Both the position numbers and the translations under genes were made by a program. From Oscheius sp. JU75 (lineage: Eukaryota; Nematoda; Chromadorea; Rhabditida; Rhabditidae), in NCBI GenBank assembly GCA_037178855.1, contig JASJZC010000005.1, positions 186,001 through 250,000 of the forward strand: DNA of 64,000 bases, in the 5' to 3' direction. How positions within the stretch are numbered: the stretch's first letter is position 1; each line of letters begins with the position of its first letter. The notes under the pieces were generated by a model, which was not told the DNA's origin, ran no database searches, and was given only the letters and a program-made list of their open reading frames with translations. Shown piece after piece: positions 27,371 to 38,863 of this stretch.

Positions 27371-29434
27371 TTCCTCGGCTCGGGGCTAGAATTGCTCTGG
27401 AAATCTAAATTGAGGGAAAACCGAGAACTGGGAAGAGAAAAGAGGGACGGACTGGACATGCAATGAGTTACCAATTTCGGGGAAAAAGTGGCCTCGACGA
27501 CAACGCTCATTTTTTGTGTTTGAGGGGTCCCCCTTGGCAATCGAGCAGTTTGAGGCATCCTGTATACCCAGCTAGAAGATCAACTCCCGTCGAAAACTTA
27601 CAAAATGTCCGTTTCTGAAAACATTCGGCTACGTCGATCAATTTTCGAAGCGAACTGCCACTTTTGCGACCAGTCATCCGAATAGAATGCAAACCAGTAC
27701 AAGCCTGGATTGTAGCCGAGATTGGATAGTGTAAGTTGCCCCCAGGAAGATAATGAGGCAATACATGATCCGAAAAAGCACAAAATGTGGAAGAGAAAGA
27801 AAAAATGACCCTATTTCGAAGTAAAGCCGACGAAAGTATTTCAAACGCTCGAAACTGTACGTAATGCGTACTGCCGGACTTCTTTTGGAAACGGAGACAG
27901 CCTGGAGAGTTAATTATTCGACAAACCGGACACGTTCTCAGCTAGGATAGGACAAAATTCATATAGAAAGAAGGGTAAATCCCAAGAAGTCTCAAGGTAG
28001 ACCATTGCAAGACATCTACGCGTCCGAAAGAAGCTTTTACACCGTGTTTTTTTGATGGTTTTCCCATCTCTGCGATTAGAAACTGTTCTTAAGGTTTCCC
28101 ACTACTAACAGCAAAGTTTTTTTTTATCGAGGGTAAACATTAGAAGTGTCAGAGAGCATCAAATATAAGCCTGTGTCTAGGCTAAGAATTGGTGAGAACC
28201 TTTGCAGGCAATGAAAACGAAAATGTCGCGAAGGGAACATGATAAATCAGTTTGACCAGATTTTCGGACTTTGCTCGCAATTTTTATGCACATTTATTTT
28301 TTACGCTGCATTTTTTACTTTTTTTTTGCATTTTTACTTTTTTTTAAATTAAGAAAATTTATTCGATTTTTTAACAGTATTGGGTTCGAAGAAAGAGAGT
28401 TTAGGTATCAAAATGTTGCCAATTTTGCAAGGAATGTGTTCAGAGAGCGAGTTGAAGCTAGAAAATGCAAAGAAATAGAGCCATAGGGCCACAAGACACG
28501 GATGAAAAAATATCAGAAGAGAAAACCTGGAGTTCGAAAGCGAAACGGATTCAATTACGCGTTAAACGGCAACAGAATTTGGCATTATAAAACTTTGTAA
28601 AATTCACGGTTCGGAGCCCGGAAACGTTATTTTGTGAAACAAGTTAGTCTACCGCCACTTCGGGGATAACTTGTACCCCAACTCACAGCTTTTTGCTTTT
28701 GTTTCGTGGCCTCGGACAAACAAATAAACAGTCCGCCACAGAAACCATCGCGCTTTTGATAGTAGAGATGTCTTCCATTTCTATGACTCTTATACCCTTG
28801 TCTCTCGACCTCTCTTATTCAACCTCTCGATCTCCATGTCGTCTTTTCTAAGCCTGACACTTTCTATACATCCTTATCCTTTGAAGTTACCTCGAATCAT
28901 GTAACCCTGTCTATTTGATTATCCTGTGAACCCTCTTCTTATTCTTTCGTCCACTTCTTTACCAAAAGTTTTCTTCAAAAGAACAAAGACTGACAATGAA
29001 GGAAAATGAGAGAGAGGCCGTTCTTGTAGTTTTGATATACAATAATCTGTTAACTCGTAGAAATGATAATCCAGAGGACAGGAAAAGACTATATTTTAAG
29101 CACGACGGCATTGGAGCTTCAGTTAGCTCCTCCTTCTTGTTCCACATGGCCGAGTTACTCGCAGAGGCCGACTCCAAGATACCACCAGAGCGGTCGACTG
29201 CCGGTCCTGGACGCCACCCGGGCAAATCGTGTTCCAAGATGGTACAGGCGGCGATACGGTACTGCGCGCACAGCAGTATCTTGCAACCGGGCACTGGCCT
29301 GGCTTAGCTCGAGGCTTGTGATTCCTGCCTATTTGAACATCCCATCCACCTCAGACAGACAATTAGAGGATCAATCCAAAAGGCGTTAGTACTCCAAACA
29401 ACATTGGACAAAGGGATAAAGAAAACTTACACAT
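27371..29434. other. Gene-poor stretch upstream of CSE1L
   Basis: No exon with recognisable family. It includes poly(T)-rich tracts at 28295-28365. ORFs at 28996-29307 (plus) and 28959-29294 (minus) overlap each other and match nothing I know. The minus frame next to the 14-3-3 fragment may be decayed downstream sequence of that fragment. Confidence 0.45.
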
Positions 29435-29593
29435 CCTGTCGTCTCCGAATTCGCTCTCCACCAAGTAGCGGTAATAATCTCCTTTCTTCTTCAGGTCGAA
29501 CATCTCCGACTCTGAGTTTCCAGCTTTAGGGATGAGAAAACTGTCGAGCAGGCTCTCAAAATAGTTTGTTATGACAAAAGTCAACGGATGGGC
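29435..29593 (-). pseudogene. 14-3-3 fragment (single exon)
   Basis: In the frame ending near 29435 one reads [14 protein letters not shown] and, shortly after, [12 protein letters not shown] and GDDRM, which matches the central helices of 14-3-3 proteins (consensus LIPNA...[15 protein letters not shown]). A GTGTAAGT donor follows. Neither the N-terminal helices (AERYDDM motif) upstream nor the phosphopeptide-groove and C-terminal segments (HPIRLGLALNFSVFYYE, LLRDNLTLW) downstream could be found in any frame. It is therefore best read as a broken copy. A gene with highly divergent remaining exons is possible. Confidence 0.55.
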
Positions 29594-30834
29594 TGAGTTT
29601 TGGACAGAGAGACAGAAGTCAGTTGAAAAAGAAAAGAACTAGAGGAGAACTGTAGTCGGACGGAGACAGGGCCAGAGAGATAGAGAGACAGTTAGTTCAA
29701 TGATTTGACTATCGGTTCTGACTATTCAGACTAGTCCTTCCTGTCCACTTCCGATAGTTCAGTGACTCTGTCGAGTTTCTTTGCGCTTTCTATCTCTCTA
29801 CAGCTCCTCTCTGTCAACTCTCTGTCCAGAATTTCATCTGTTGTCAAAATCCAAGAGTAAATCCTTTTATCCAGTTCCAGCACTCTACCAATGTTCGAAC
29901 TCTGTCAGTTTCTTGGTCACTAGTCCACTTTTCAATCTTTTGTCATTTGTTCTGTCAAGTTGCAACTTTTGTCTGTCAGCTGTTTCTGCTTGATCTTGTC
30001 TTTCTCACCTTTCCCAATCTATTGACTATCTCTGACATTCTCCATCTATCCCTCTGGGATGGTCTACTTTCCATGTTCGACCTTCTTATGCCTTGTAGTG
30101 TGTCCGCACTTCCTGATCTTCTGTTTCTAGTCCACTTGTTAAAAAAGTGCGTTGCATGAAAAAACATTGCCGAAGACTCATCCTGAAACTGTACTTGTTT
30201 GCACCCGAAGTAGTTACTACTTTTTGTCTGCGTTCTTACCGTCTATCTCCTAAGGAAGTGCCACTCCGACCTTGATACCGTATAATTCAATTGGCGCCAA
30301 CTAACTTATAGACATGTGATGGTTTTCACGAGGGTTTCCCTCCTATTTACTATACTGGTTTGGGCTGTTGAGTGAACTCTGTACCGGGAAGGGTCTCTAG
30401 TGTTATACATTGTTTTCTACCTCCTAATTGGCTTACGGTCATGATCATTATGTCCACTAATGGTATAAGAGAACAGGAAGAGGGAATAAGACAATATTCT
30501 ACTGTTAGTTGTTATGCATATCTCTGTCTCTCTCTCTCTGTCTCTGTCTTTCTGTCCTTCCAATTGAACGCGACCATCATCACCTCTGTTCTCTGTTGCC
30601 AGCTTCCCAAAAAAGCTCCTGATCAACTCTTTTGATGGATAGTCTGAACCGCTTTTTCTGACTCTCCGTAGCGTAGATAGCGCCTTCATGGCGCCGTTGA
30701 CACGCGCCGTAAGTGTAAAGTTTAGAAGGACCAGGGAGGAGAAGAGGCGGGTCGCCGAGAACTGATACCGGTTTGGTGCTTTTAAGGAGAGAGCGAGAAA
30801 AAGAGTCAACTAGGAACTGACCAGCTGTACTAGA
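29594..30834. other. Spacer upstream of the Cys-rich secreted gene
   Basis: Pyrimidine-rich, with CTCTCTGT-like tracts near 29770-29830 and 30520-30560 and an AGAGACAG tract at 29610-29690. No gene recognised. Confidence 0.45.
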
Positions 30835-32311
30835 ATGTGGAATAGTCTTCTAGCCCTCTGTGTCCTCTACTTTACCTCAAGAACTGTCGACGCCTTGCAC
30901 TGTCTCAACGGATTCGAAGCACGTATCAATGGTACGAAAGAATTCGAAATCCGGAGTGTTGTGGAGTGTGATCCAGACGCCAGGTTGGTTATATTTGCCT
31001 GCCTCATTACAGAAAGAAGTTGGATATTAAGACAGAGACAGTGATAGTGAGAGGGGCACAAAATAATACTGTGAAACACTGAAGTTCCACCGCTCGATTA
31101 TGACTTTTTGTTTTGAAAACCTTTGCCTTTCTGCTTTGCGATGTTCTACAAAGTTGTAGCCCGTACCGAAATCTGCAACTTTTTAAAACATGTCCAAGCA
31201 AAAAAGACCCTTTTGAACTCGTTACAGTTAAAACTCAAGTCATAAGTAAGTCCGACTTTCAGCCGACTTACTTTCCGTCTTACTATGTTGTACAAAGTCG
31301 TAGCCCGTATCAAAATTTTGCAGAGCATCACATTGCTGGAATGCCACTTCTTCCACCCGAAAAGAGTTATTTCATTTTTGGCTTGGGGACGGTCGCCTGT
31401 GTCACCCGCCAGTTCCATATATCTGAGAAAAATAATTTCAAATTCTCTCGATTTTTCGTTCTTTTCTTTTTCCACTGACATTTTGATTTCCGGGCTCATT
31501 GTATCGTTTTTGCGGTACCCTCAGACCAGGATCGTTGGAGGATGAGTCTAACGAAGTAGCTTCGAGAGTTTTCTTCTGGGACAAATACTGCTTTTTTCGG
31601 CAAATGTTTTGAAAACACTTCAATTTGTAAAGACACTTTTGCGGTACCCCAAAAACTCCTAGGAATCGTTTCCCATCACCAGACACGGGTAGGCTTTACT
31701 GGAAGAAAAGGGACAGTGGCTTCTTGCCAGTATTGAGGTTATTTTTGAATCAAATATTTTTTTGAATTGTTCGTGTCTCTCTATCCCATTGGAGAAATCT
31801 GGAGCCAAAGAACCGTCCAGTCAGTGTCAATGAAACAAATCCTGCCCGTATCATTCGCCAGCGCAAGACCGAGCTTCCGCAATCTAAAGGTCACACTGTC
31901 CAGACGTACTTTTGGGAAAAACAGGAACTGATCCCGCCACAAGGAACTTTTTCTCTTCAGGTTCTGCGTCAGTGGCTTCAACAACATGGTCAAGAACGTG
32001 TTCTTGGTCGGCTTCACAGAAATGAGAGTCTTTGGATGCGAGGGACAGAGAGTACAGTATACTGCGGATATTATGCCCAGGTGTCCGGTGAGTGAAAGAG
32101 ACAGAGGCTGGGAGTTAGAAAGACAGAGACAGAGGCAGTGAGCTCTATAAACTGTTCGTTTTAGGAAGCCGGCTGGATGAGAATCTACGACCACGTCCGT
32201 CACTGTTGTATGGGAGACGGCTGCAACATGAGAGCCACTGATCCAGAAGGCTTCACGGAAACTCTTGAAGCATTTGGTCTCAAGGATGATTTCTACCGCT
32301 ATGTTGTCTAA
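30835..32311 (+). CDS. Secreted Cys-rich protein, nematode ET-module/Ly6-like (3 exons)
   Basis: Exons 30835-30983, 31961-32087 and 32165-32311 join in phase to 140 residues. The N-terminus is a signal peptide (MWNSLLALCVLYFTSRTVDA) followed by LHCLNGF, VVECD, RFCVSGF, FGCEG, RCP and HCCMGDGCN. The CC..D.CN ending is the hallmark of small nematode extracellular modules related in pattern to three-finger proteins. The 37 residues after it are charged and not hydrophobic, so there is no GPI signal: probably a soluble secreted protein. The start follows TACTAG|A. The long intron 1 contains a ~560-base dispersed repeat and intron 2 an AGAGACAG tract. Family membership rests on Cys pattern only; the partner is unknown. 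Confidence 0.72.
31059..31625 (+). repeat. Long-form GTTCTACAAAGTTGTAG dispersed repeat
   Basis: Starts TGTGAAACACTGAAGT, has GTTCTACAAAGTTGTAGCCC at about 31143 and a second similar core (GTTGTACAAAGTCGTAGCCC) near 31287, and ends with GAGTCTAACGAAGTAGCTTC and AATACTGCTTTTTT. The same landmarks in the same order are at 44975-45300. In intron 1 of the Cys-rich gene. Confidence 0.7.
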
Positions 32312-32376
32312 ACAATCTTGTCCACAATCCAATCTACCTCGCAATATGTACAAATCAGGGTTTTTTTCCATTCATA

Positions 32377-32382
32377 AATAAA
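32377..32382 (+). terminator. Poly(A) signal AATAAA
   Basis: AATAAA 66 bases after the stop of the Cys-rich secreted gene. It lies 3 bases from the stop codon of the opposing PGAP2 gene, so the two transcripts must overlap or end within a very short space. Confidence 0.7.
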
Positions 32383-32384
32383 CT

Positions 32385-33405
32385 TCATTCTTTCTTCTCT
32401 GTACTTTCTTCAATAAAATGGGCCTTTTCTCCATTCGGCTCGATCCATCTGACTTCTACAATAACTTTGTGCCGGATGTCCATGAAAGTACAGCCGTGAA
32501 AAGCCATGCTGATGAAGACATCCACGTATTCAGTGAGGGCGAACAGTTCATAGGCTTAAATGTATGTCTCTGTCTGTCTTTTCACCTTACCAAACTTTAT
32601 GCATCCCTTCCAGTACAGTGCGTAGAAAGTAGCAATCAGTGGAACCGACATGATGTACAGAGTAGACAGTACAATCTTCGAGTAGTACGATATTTTACCC
32701 TTAACTTCCGTAATGATTTATCGGACAAGAACCCACGTATGGAGCCAGATAGTACAGAGACTGACTGTGACAGATAGTATTGGTCGTGAAGAAGAGGAAG
32801 GCAAAGATTCCAAAGGTATAGAAGAGCATGACATGATATACTCCGTGTTCTTTCTCCCCCACAGCTGACAATCCAACGAGGAAGATGAGCTCAAAAATTC
32901 CGAAGAACGCATAGCCGATCCGACTGGCTAGGTAGAGCCAGGGACGAGGAGCATTCACGGCTTGGAGACGACCGTAGCGGTGGACTGGAAGAGAGGGAGA
33001 TCTGTCTCTGTCGCTGAGTCTCTCAGTCTTTCTATCTCTCTCCCTGACTCTCAGCCTCTCTGTTCCTACGTCTCTCTCAGTGTCTTTGTATCTATTTCTC
33101 TTTGAACTCACACCCAATATAGATTTCAAAGAGTCGAAGCGGGAAGTGAAAGTACATGCATAGCTGCCATATGATGCCCTCAAAGTCAAGGTTTATGATC
33201 CTCGACAGACTAGGAAGGAAGGCGCGCTAAAATCAACGGTACAGTTCAATTCTCCCGACTCGTACACCACAAATCCAATTATAGTTAGTGACTTTTTCCT
33301 GGTGCACGGTCAGAGCCGTAGCAATAGCAATAATGGCTCCAGACAGAGGTGGGATGAACCCAAGCCAAAAGATAGTCGATGGACTGATTTGGAAGAGACT
33401 CTAGA
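32385..33405 (-). CDS. PGAP2: PGAP2-like GPI-anchor maturation protein (FRAG1/DRAM family; 5' exon missing)
   Basis: Exons about 33405-33266, 33226-33112, 32984-32733 or -32737, 32704 or 32699-32591 and 32554-32385. Features are FIPPLSGAIIAIATALTVH, NYNWICG/RAFLPSLSRIIN, FEGIIWQLCMYFHFPLRLF, PRPWLYLASRIGYAFFGIFE, a run of hydrophobic segments, SYYSKIVLST, and YELFALTEYVDVFISMAFH. This fits PGAP2/FRAG1, which acts in the Golgi on lipid remodelling of GPI anchors. The initiating ATG was not found; the first listed exon opens after CTCTAG. The third intron would be only 28 or 37 bases and ends in AAG, so a sequencing or modelling problem there is possible. A neighbouring gene at 49.2 kb encodes a probable GPI-anchored protein, i.e. 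a potential substrate class. Confidence 0.72.
33000..33090 (+). repeat. CTCTCTGT-type degenerate array
   Basis: CTCTGTCGCTGAGTCTCTCAG-like units, in a PGAP2 intron (AGAGACAG on the sense strand). Confidence 0.65.
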
Positions 33406-33471
33406 GCTAGGTTACTGTAAGACATTAATAAAACCTACAATGAAAGACTTTGGTCTGGGAAAGACTGAAGG

Positions 33472-33731
33472 AAAACGATTCTGCATGGGGAAGATTAGGC
33501 AGCGGCTTGTGAGAAAACGGAGGGATGAAAAAGATGCATCTGGGTCACACCTTGTCCAAAACAACCGGCTCTACCCTCGAAACGACTTCGGGTATTAGAG
33601 ACGGTGAGAGGAGGCAAGAAGTGGTCGAGTGATTAGGACTCTTTGGAGGGAGACAGACACAGGGGCAGAGAGAGGGACAGTGAGTGCCAGATGCAATAAC
33701 AGTTGGGGTTGCAATGGGGAACGGCACGGTC
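33472..33731 (+). repeat. Inverted duplication, arm 1
   Basis: About 260 bases, from AAAACGATTCTGCATGGGG to CAATGGGGAACGG, repeated in inverse orientation at 34800-35074 with only scattered differences. Inside are an A-box-like GTGGTCGAGTGATTAGGACT and GGGACAGTGAGTGCCAGATG. Both arms are non-coding. Confidence 0.8.
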
Positions 33732-34154
33732 TTGAACCGATAGTTTGAAAAACTCCGGACCGAACCTCAGGGCCGGACAGAGATACAGGGAGACAGAGAG
33801 AAAGAGAGACCGGTGCAGAGAGATAGGGACAGAGACAGGAACACAGGAGCGGAGAAACAGGCAGAAACAGGGACAAGGATAGCCTGGCAGACAGGTACAA
33901 TTCGAGGCTTCGAGATGTACCGAGTCCCCCTGCCGCAAACGGTGCGCTATGAACAGACAAACATGTGTGTACAAAGGCCTGGACCAGTGTCAGAGGCAGA
34001 GGAGTGAAAGTCATTAATTAACTCAGGGCAGCAACGGTTTTGTGACAGTAAGCAGATAGACAGAAGTAGAAACTGTTTCAATTTGGTCGTTGCTTGAAGT
34101 TTTCAGGAAAGTGGAACCTTTCGCCACAACGCTGCGCGGCCGTTTTGTAGAACC

Positions 34155-34235
34155 CGACGCGCGCCAAAAATAGCTAGCGGTTAACACGCTGGACTATGAA
34201 TCTAGGTGACTCGGGTTCGACCCTTTTCGGCTTAC
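34155..34235 (+). repeat. tRNA-like element with A and B boxes
   Basis: TAGCTAGCGGTTAACACGC (A box) and GACTCGGGTTCGACCC (B box) at tRNA spacing. No acceptor stem pairing seen, so probably a SINE head. It lies between PGAP2 and SAR1. Confidence 0.5.
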
Positions 34236-34482
34236 TACAAGCTGCTAAACATAAAAAAACTATGGTCACACCGAATAAAATTCATGTATATTGATCAAAC
34301 ATTACATCGATGACGAAGTGTGTGTGGGGTTTGGAAAGGGAAAAACGTAAAGATAGCGTGGGAAAAACTTCTCTTTAGGGGTGGGCTCGAAAAACTGGAT
34401 AAATAAACGTAAGGGGGGCACAAAATTACACACTCACAGACCCAGGTAGGAGAGGGCAAAAAGTCTGAGCAGGAGGGTCTCT

Positions 34483-34495
34483 GGGGGGGGGGGGG
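34483..34495 (+). repeat. Run of 13 G
   Basis: Homopolymer G13 within a G-rich stretch; another G7 is near 34540. Possible quadruplex-forming or slippage-prone site just 3' of SAR1. Confidence 0.9.
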
Positions 34496-34628
34496 TTTTA
34501 GTAGTACCTTTATCTCATTTCTACAATCAATCACAATGCTGGGGGGGTGAATAGGCTCGCGAAATTACAAAGACAGGAGGAGAGGAAAGAATAGAAGGCA
34601 AACTTCCCATTAAAAGTCGCTTCATCTT

Positions 34629-37600
34629 CTAGTCGAGATATTGAGAGAGCCAGCGGAAGCCCTCGCCGTAGCCTTGCCTCCTCAGGACGGAACACATGAA
34701 GACCTCGACGGGACGGCTGGCTAGGTCGTTGCGCGAAATTTCACCTGGAAATAAGAGCGTTATTTCGATAAAAAGGGGGACTACTCGGTTGGTATCAGTG
34801 AGGGACCGGACCGTTCCCCATTGCAACCCCAACTGTCATTGTATCTGGCACTCACTGTCCCTCTCCCTGTGTCTGTGTCTGTCTCCCTCCAATTAATAAG
34901 GCCTAATCACTCGACCACTTCTTGCCTCCTCTCACCGTCTCTAATGTCTGAAGTCGTTTCGAGGGTAGAGCCGATTGTTTTGGACAAGGTGTGACCCAGA
35001 TGCATCTTTTTCATCCCTCCGTTTTCTCACAAGCCGCTGCCTAATCTCCCCCATGCAGAATCGTTTTGACACCCACCAATATACTCAGTCCGCAGGAAGC
35101 GGACTAGCGCAGTGACACGAGGCGCCAGCGTTAGGAGGGTCCCAATTTCTTTTATCGCTTAAGCCCAACCTTCTATTCTCTCGTAGAGGTCGATAATTGG
35201 TAGCAGCTTGCTACGAAGGTAAGGCATTTTTGGGATTAGATTTGGCACCTGTCTTGCTTGCCTACTCGACCTCGCCCCTAAGATTGTACTTTCAGATTTC
35301 CGTTGTAGTTTTCCTCATTTTTTGCAGGATTTCTCAATCGTGACACTAAATATCTGTCAAGGGGTCACGTAACGTAAGAAAAATAATGAACAGAAGACAT
35401 CGACTATTGAGAAATGACTGAATAAATTAGGTCGCCGGTCGTCACTCGACAGATTTTGGACAGAATTTTCGAGAATGCCCTAGTACGCCTGTAGTTCCAT
35501 ATATTCTCAAGAAGTTAGTAATCTTTTCAGCAAGATTCGCCATCAAAAGCATGTATATGTAAAAATGGGCTGGTGATTAGAAAGCTATTCACTGAAAAGA
35601 AATAAATCTTTAAAACTCTGTCCAGGAACGGGTCATGTGCTCAAATGATCTGTCTTACTAAAAACCAAGTTATAAAACGTTTTTAGCAATTGTATTTGCT
35701 TGGGACCCTTTCCCCTAGAAGATAAAAAAGAACGAAATGAACAGAAAGTACCTTTGCCCGTGCACATGTGCTGAATTCCGAGGTGCCACTTTAGCTGATC
35801 CTCGCTCAGCGCGTTCGGCTTGTCGATTTTGTTGCCCAGGACGAGAATAGGAGACGAGGCCACCTGGAAATCGGATGGTATTTAGGAATGTTTCATCGAT
35901 TGTTTAGTAGCCTAACAGTATTAGGACCGATTTTTAGTCACAATAAGCAAAATGTTGGCATTTTTAGTGGATAAGAATTCGAACGTAAATAAGCAGATTA
36001 GGGAAAAATGACGGCATCAGCAATTTTCAGACGGAATTTCTGCAAAAAATAGGACAGAAAACCTTACCTGTTCGTCGCGAAGAAGCGAGTCGAGCTCTGC
36101 CTTGCTCTCCTGGATGCGCTCCAGATCGGCGCAGTCGACCAAAAATACTATAGCGTCCACGGCCGGGAAGTAGTCCTTCCAGACGCGGCGAGCCTGCTGA
36201 TGGCCACCGAGGTCAAACGTCGTGAAGCGGATGCCGCCCAAGCTCAGCTCCTCAGATGCTGAAAATCGGCACTTTTTCTGTTGAATTGATGTGTATTTTC
36301 GACTTTTCCCCTCAAAAAAAAAATCATAAGATCTAAGTGTCGCGACGCGCACGTCCGAACACCGCACTAGTCAGCTGACGGCGGCGGTGTAAGCAGTCCG
36401 CGGCGACGATAGACAAACTTTGTTTACAAGTTGGACGGGTTAATACACAGAATACTGTTAAAGTAACTAGAAAATGAGGGCTCAGATTTCTGAAGCTTCT
36501 AGAAACAGATCCTAGACGAATTAAGACGCTGAAGGTCAAACGTAGAAATTTGGTCCTAGGCTTTTTGAACTGCTGGAGACAAGTATTTTTGAAGGGCCTG
36601 GCCTTTTTAGAGTGCAAAACTTAGTGTGGCAGCTTCAGAGCCCAGCAAGTATCTCGACCAGTTTATATTATACGGATTACGAAAAATAGATTTTTCATTA
36701 TGTTTTCTCACAGAAATGTTTTTCAAAAAGGCTATGAAAGTAGAACCGTAGTTGCCAAAATTTTTTGTCCCCCGATTACCCATCAACTGTACTCACTGAA
36801 TCAGCCCTTCCTGGTCGAGCCCCCCCAGTCCAGCAGACCTTTAGAAACCGGTCATCTGCCACACAGGGAGTGTGACGTTATCAACCATCAAAGTACGTGT
36901 CTATCTATCTGGCTGGGGTCATCTAGAGCAGCTGATCGAGTCACACCACCCTGCTTTAAGAGATAGAGAAATAACCCAGAATTGTGGATTCTGGAGATAC
37001 GCAGTTGAACAGCTGTCAGCCACACTGACACAAAACAGCTACAGCTAGACAGCGAACCAAAAAAAGCAACTTACTGGGATGAAGAGTGGGCACGTGCTGT
37101 GCCATGCGGTCATCCTTGAGCATGTGGAGCAGTGTCGTCTTGCCGGCATTGTCGAGTCCCAAAAATACAAGTTTGCCGTTTTTCTTGGCCAGGCCTGGAA
37201 GAAAGTGGGTTATTTTAGGAATGTTTTGGGCTAATTTTTTGGGGTTCCGGTGAAGAAATTTTGCCCGGAACAAGGCAGAAGCATTGTGCAGGTGATGCAA
37301 AAGGGTTGGATGTTTGGGTTAACTGTCATTAACCAAAATTTTCCGAAAGGGTACAGCTTTCCTACATTTCATGTAGCTCAGATCAGTTAGAACGCTCAAA
37401 ATATCGCTGAACCACACTATGAATCAGGGTAAACAAGGTCAACCGACCGCTGAGAGCAAAAATACTTTTACACGGGTCTAGCCGATTTTGGGCAGTTATT
37501 TTCAGCTTTTTTTTCGAAGAATACAGCGAGGAAACACCTGTATATGCTCACAACTCAAGACACTATTGGAAAATCTCAAGAGTTTCGAGTTTACAGCTTT

Positions 37601-37777
37601 TACACCACTTTTATCCAATTTTCGACGATAACATAGCTTGGCGAAGCTACTAAAAAGTTTTATAAGCTCTCAGAATAATTAAAAATTTCAAACGGGTAGA
37701 TAAAAACAGGAAGAACGACACTAAAACATACCTAGTGCGTTCAGAATACTGCTGAACCAGTCCCAAATCCACGACAT
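34629..37777 (-). CDS. SAR1: SAR1 small GTPase, COPII coat initiator (5 exons, complete)
   Basis: Exons 37777-37732, 37194-37075, 36258-36068, 35863-35752 and 34744-34629 join in phase to 194 residues (human SAR1A 198). The N-terminal amphipathic helix is [16 protein letters not shown]1 is [13 protein letters not shown], switch I PTLHPTSEEL (the Thr is rebuilt across an intron), G3 [14 protein letters not shown]4 [11 protein letters not shown] and the end is [15 protein letters not shown]1-GTP inserts the helix into ER membrane and recruits Sec23/24 for COPII budding. The ATG follows ATTGCAG|AGCAACG. Intron 4 (about 1 kb) carries arm 2 of the inverted duplication and intron 1 a tRNA-like remnant. 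Confidence 0.97.
34800..35074 (-). repeat. Inverted duplication, arm 2
   Basis: Reverse-complement copy of 33472-33731, running from CCGTTCCCCATTGC to CATGCAGAATCGTTTT. It lies inside SAR1 intron 4; the other arm is just 5' of the first detected PGAP2 exon. Confidence 0.8.
37368..37445 (+). repeat. tRNA-like A-box remnant
   Basis: TGTAGCTCAGATCAGTTAGAACGC has the pattern of a D arm/A box; the matching T arm is eroded. In SAR1 intron 1. Confidence 0.35.
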
Positions 37778-38863
37778 CGTTGCTCTGCAATCGAATGATG
37801 ACTTTTGTGAAGAAAGGCAAAGAAAACGAGAGGAAACCGGCAGTTCAGTCAGCTCCGGGAGCGATAAAAGACGCGTGTACTGGCTGCCACATGCTGGGGC
37901 GTCGGATAGTCAGCCAATGTCTGCCTCCTGGGAGCGCCTACGCAGCCAATTTGGAACCTCCACGTGTTCCAATCTGCCCTTTTCGGGGATTTCCCTGGCT
38001 CTTTTCAAGGATTTTGTGATTAGAGATTGTGGAGAAGAGTGGAAAGCATGGGAGGAGCAGGAAAGATGGGAAGAAACGATTGGGAAATGGCTGTAAAAGA
38101 GGGGGACAGAGCTTTGAGACATTTCACGTCGAAATGGATTGTTCTTCTCACTTATTCTCATGATTAGGTGCTGTAAAAAGGCTTAGAACGGTTTGGATAG
38201 TAGGAAAATAAGCAAATAGAAGAAAGTAACCGGGAAAATTGGAATTTCGACTTCTCTTCCTCTCTAGATAGTTTTTTAAAATTCTATAAACTATCCAGAA
38301 CACTTTATGCACATATTTCACGTCTCAATGCATAATACACCGAAAGTCGAGAGAAATATGAACAGGATACGGGAGAAGAATGTGGAGAAAGAAGCTCAAT
38401 AATTGAAAACACAGCTAGACTCGCGCCACTTTTATTCAAAAAGGTGGCGATTTCAAATAACCACATATTATTTTTGCCCCTGGTTTTCACTACTTCTTCG
38501 TTGTTTTCCTATTTTTTCGTTTTCTAAGCCTTTCAAACCACGCTAGTCAGGGCAGAGAAGAATAATAAAGGAGAAGGAAGACCTCAATTAAGAAAAACTC
38601 GAAATGGTTATTACATAGCTGCTAAATACCACTAGTGTTTGAGATGGAAAAAGATGTAAAGTTCTTTTGCTCTGTATCGCCTTGAAAATAATCAAAAAGA
38701 ACAAATAGGCAGCAAGGAGAAAAAGAGGTACATAGACACACTCTTGGCCGTAATCGCGCTCTACGCCTTCGATTCTAGCTTCATTCTTCTTTAAGCTGCT
38801 CATACTTTTACTAATTTTCTACTGAAAATCACCTCAAAACGTTAATTTCAGGACCGGAAGAAA
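37778..38863. other. Divergent spacer SAR1 / RFT1
   Basis: About 1.1 kb holding both 5' flanks. Open frames at 37780-38019 (plus) and 38588-38803 (minus) have no family resemblance or supporting splice pattern. Confidence 0.5.

Noticed and set aside
28996-29307. Plus open frame of 103 codons
   Set aside because: No family resemblance, overlapped by a minus frame of similar length; likely chance in decayed sequence.
30688-30790. Mini-gene MAPLTRA plus a GTAAGT donor
   Set aside because: The only acceptor would leave a 17-base intron; no family match.
33595-34014. Long minus frames rich in Leu/Ser/Pro
   Set aside because: Made of the AGAGACAG-type repeat and an inverted-duplication arm.
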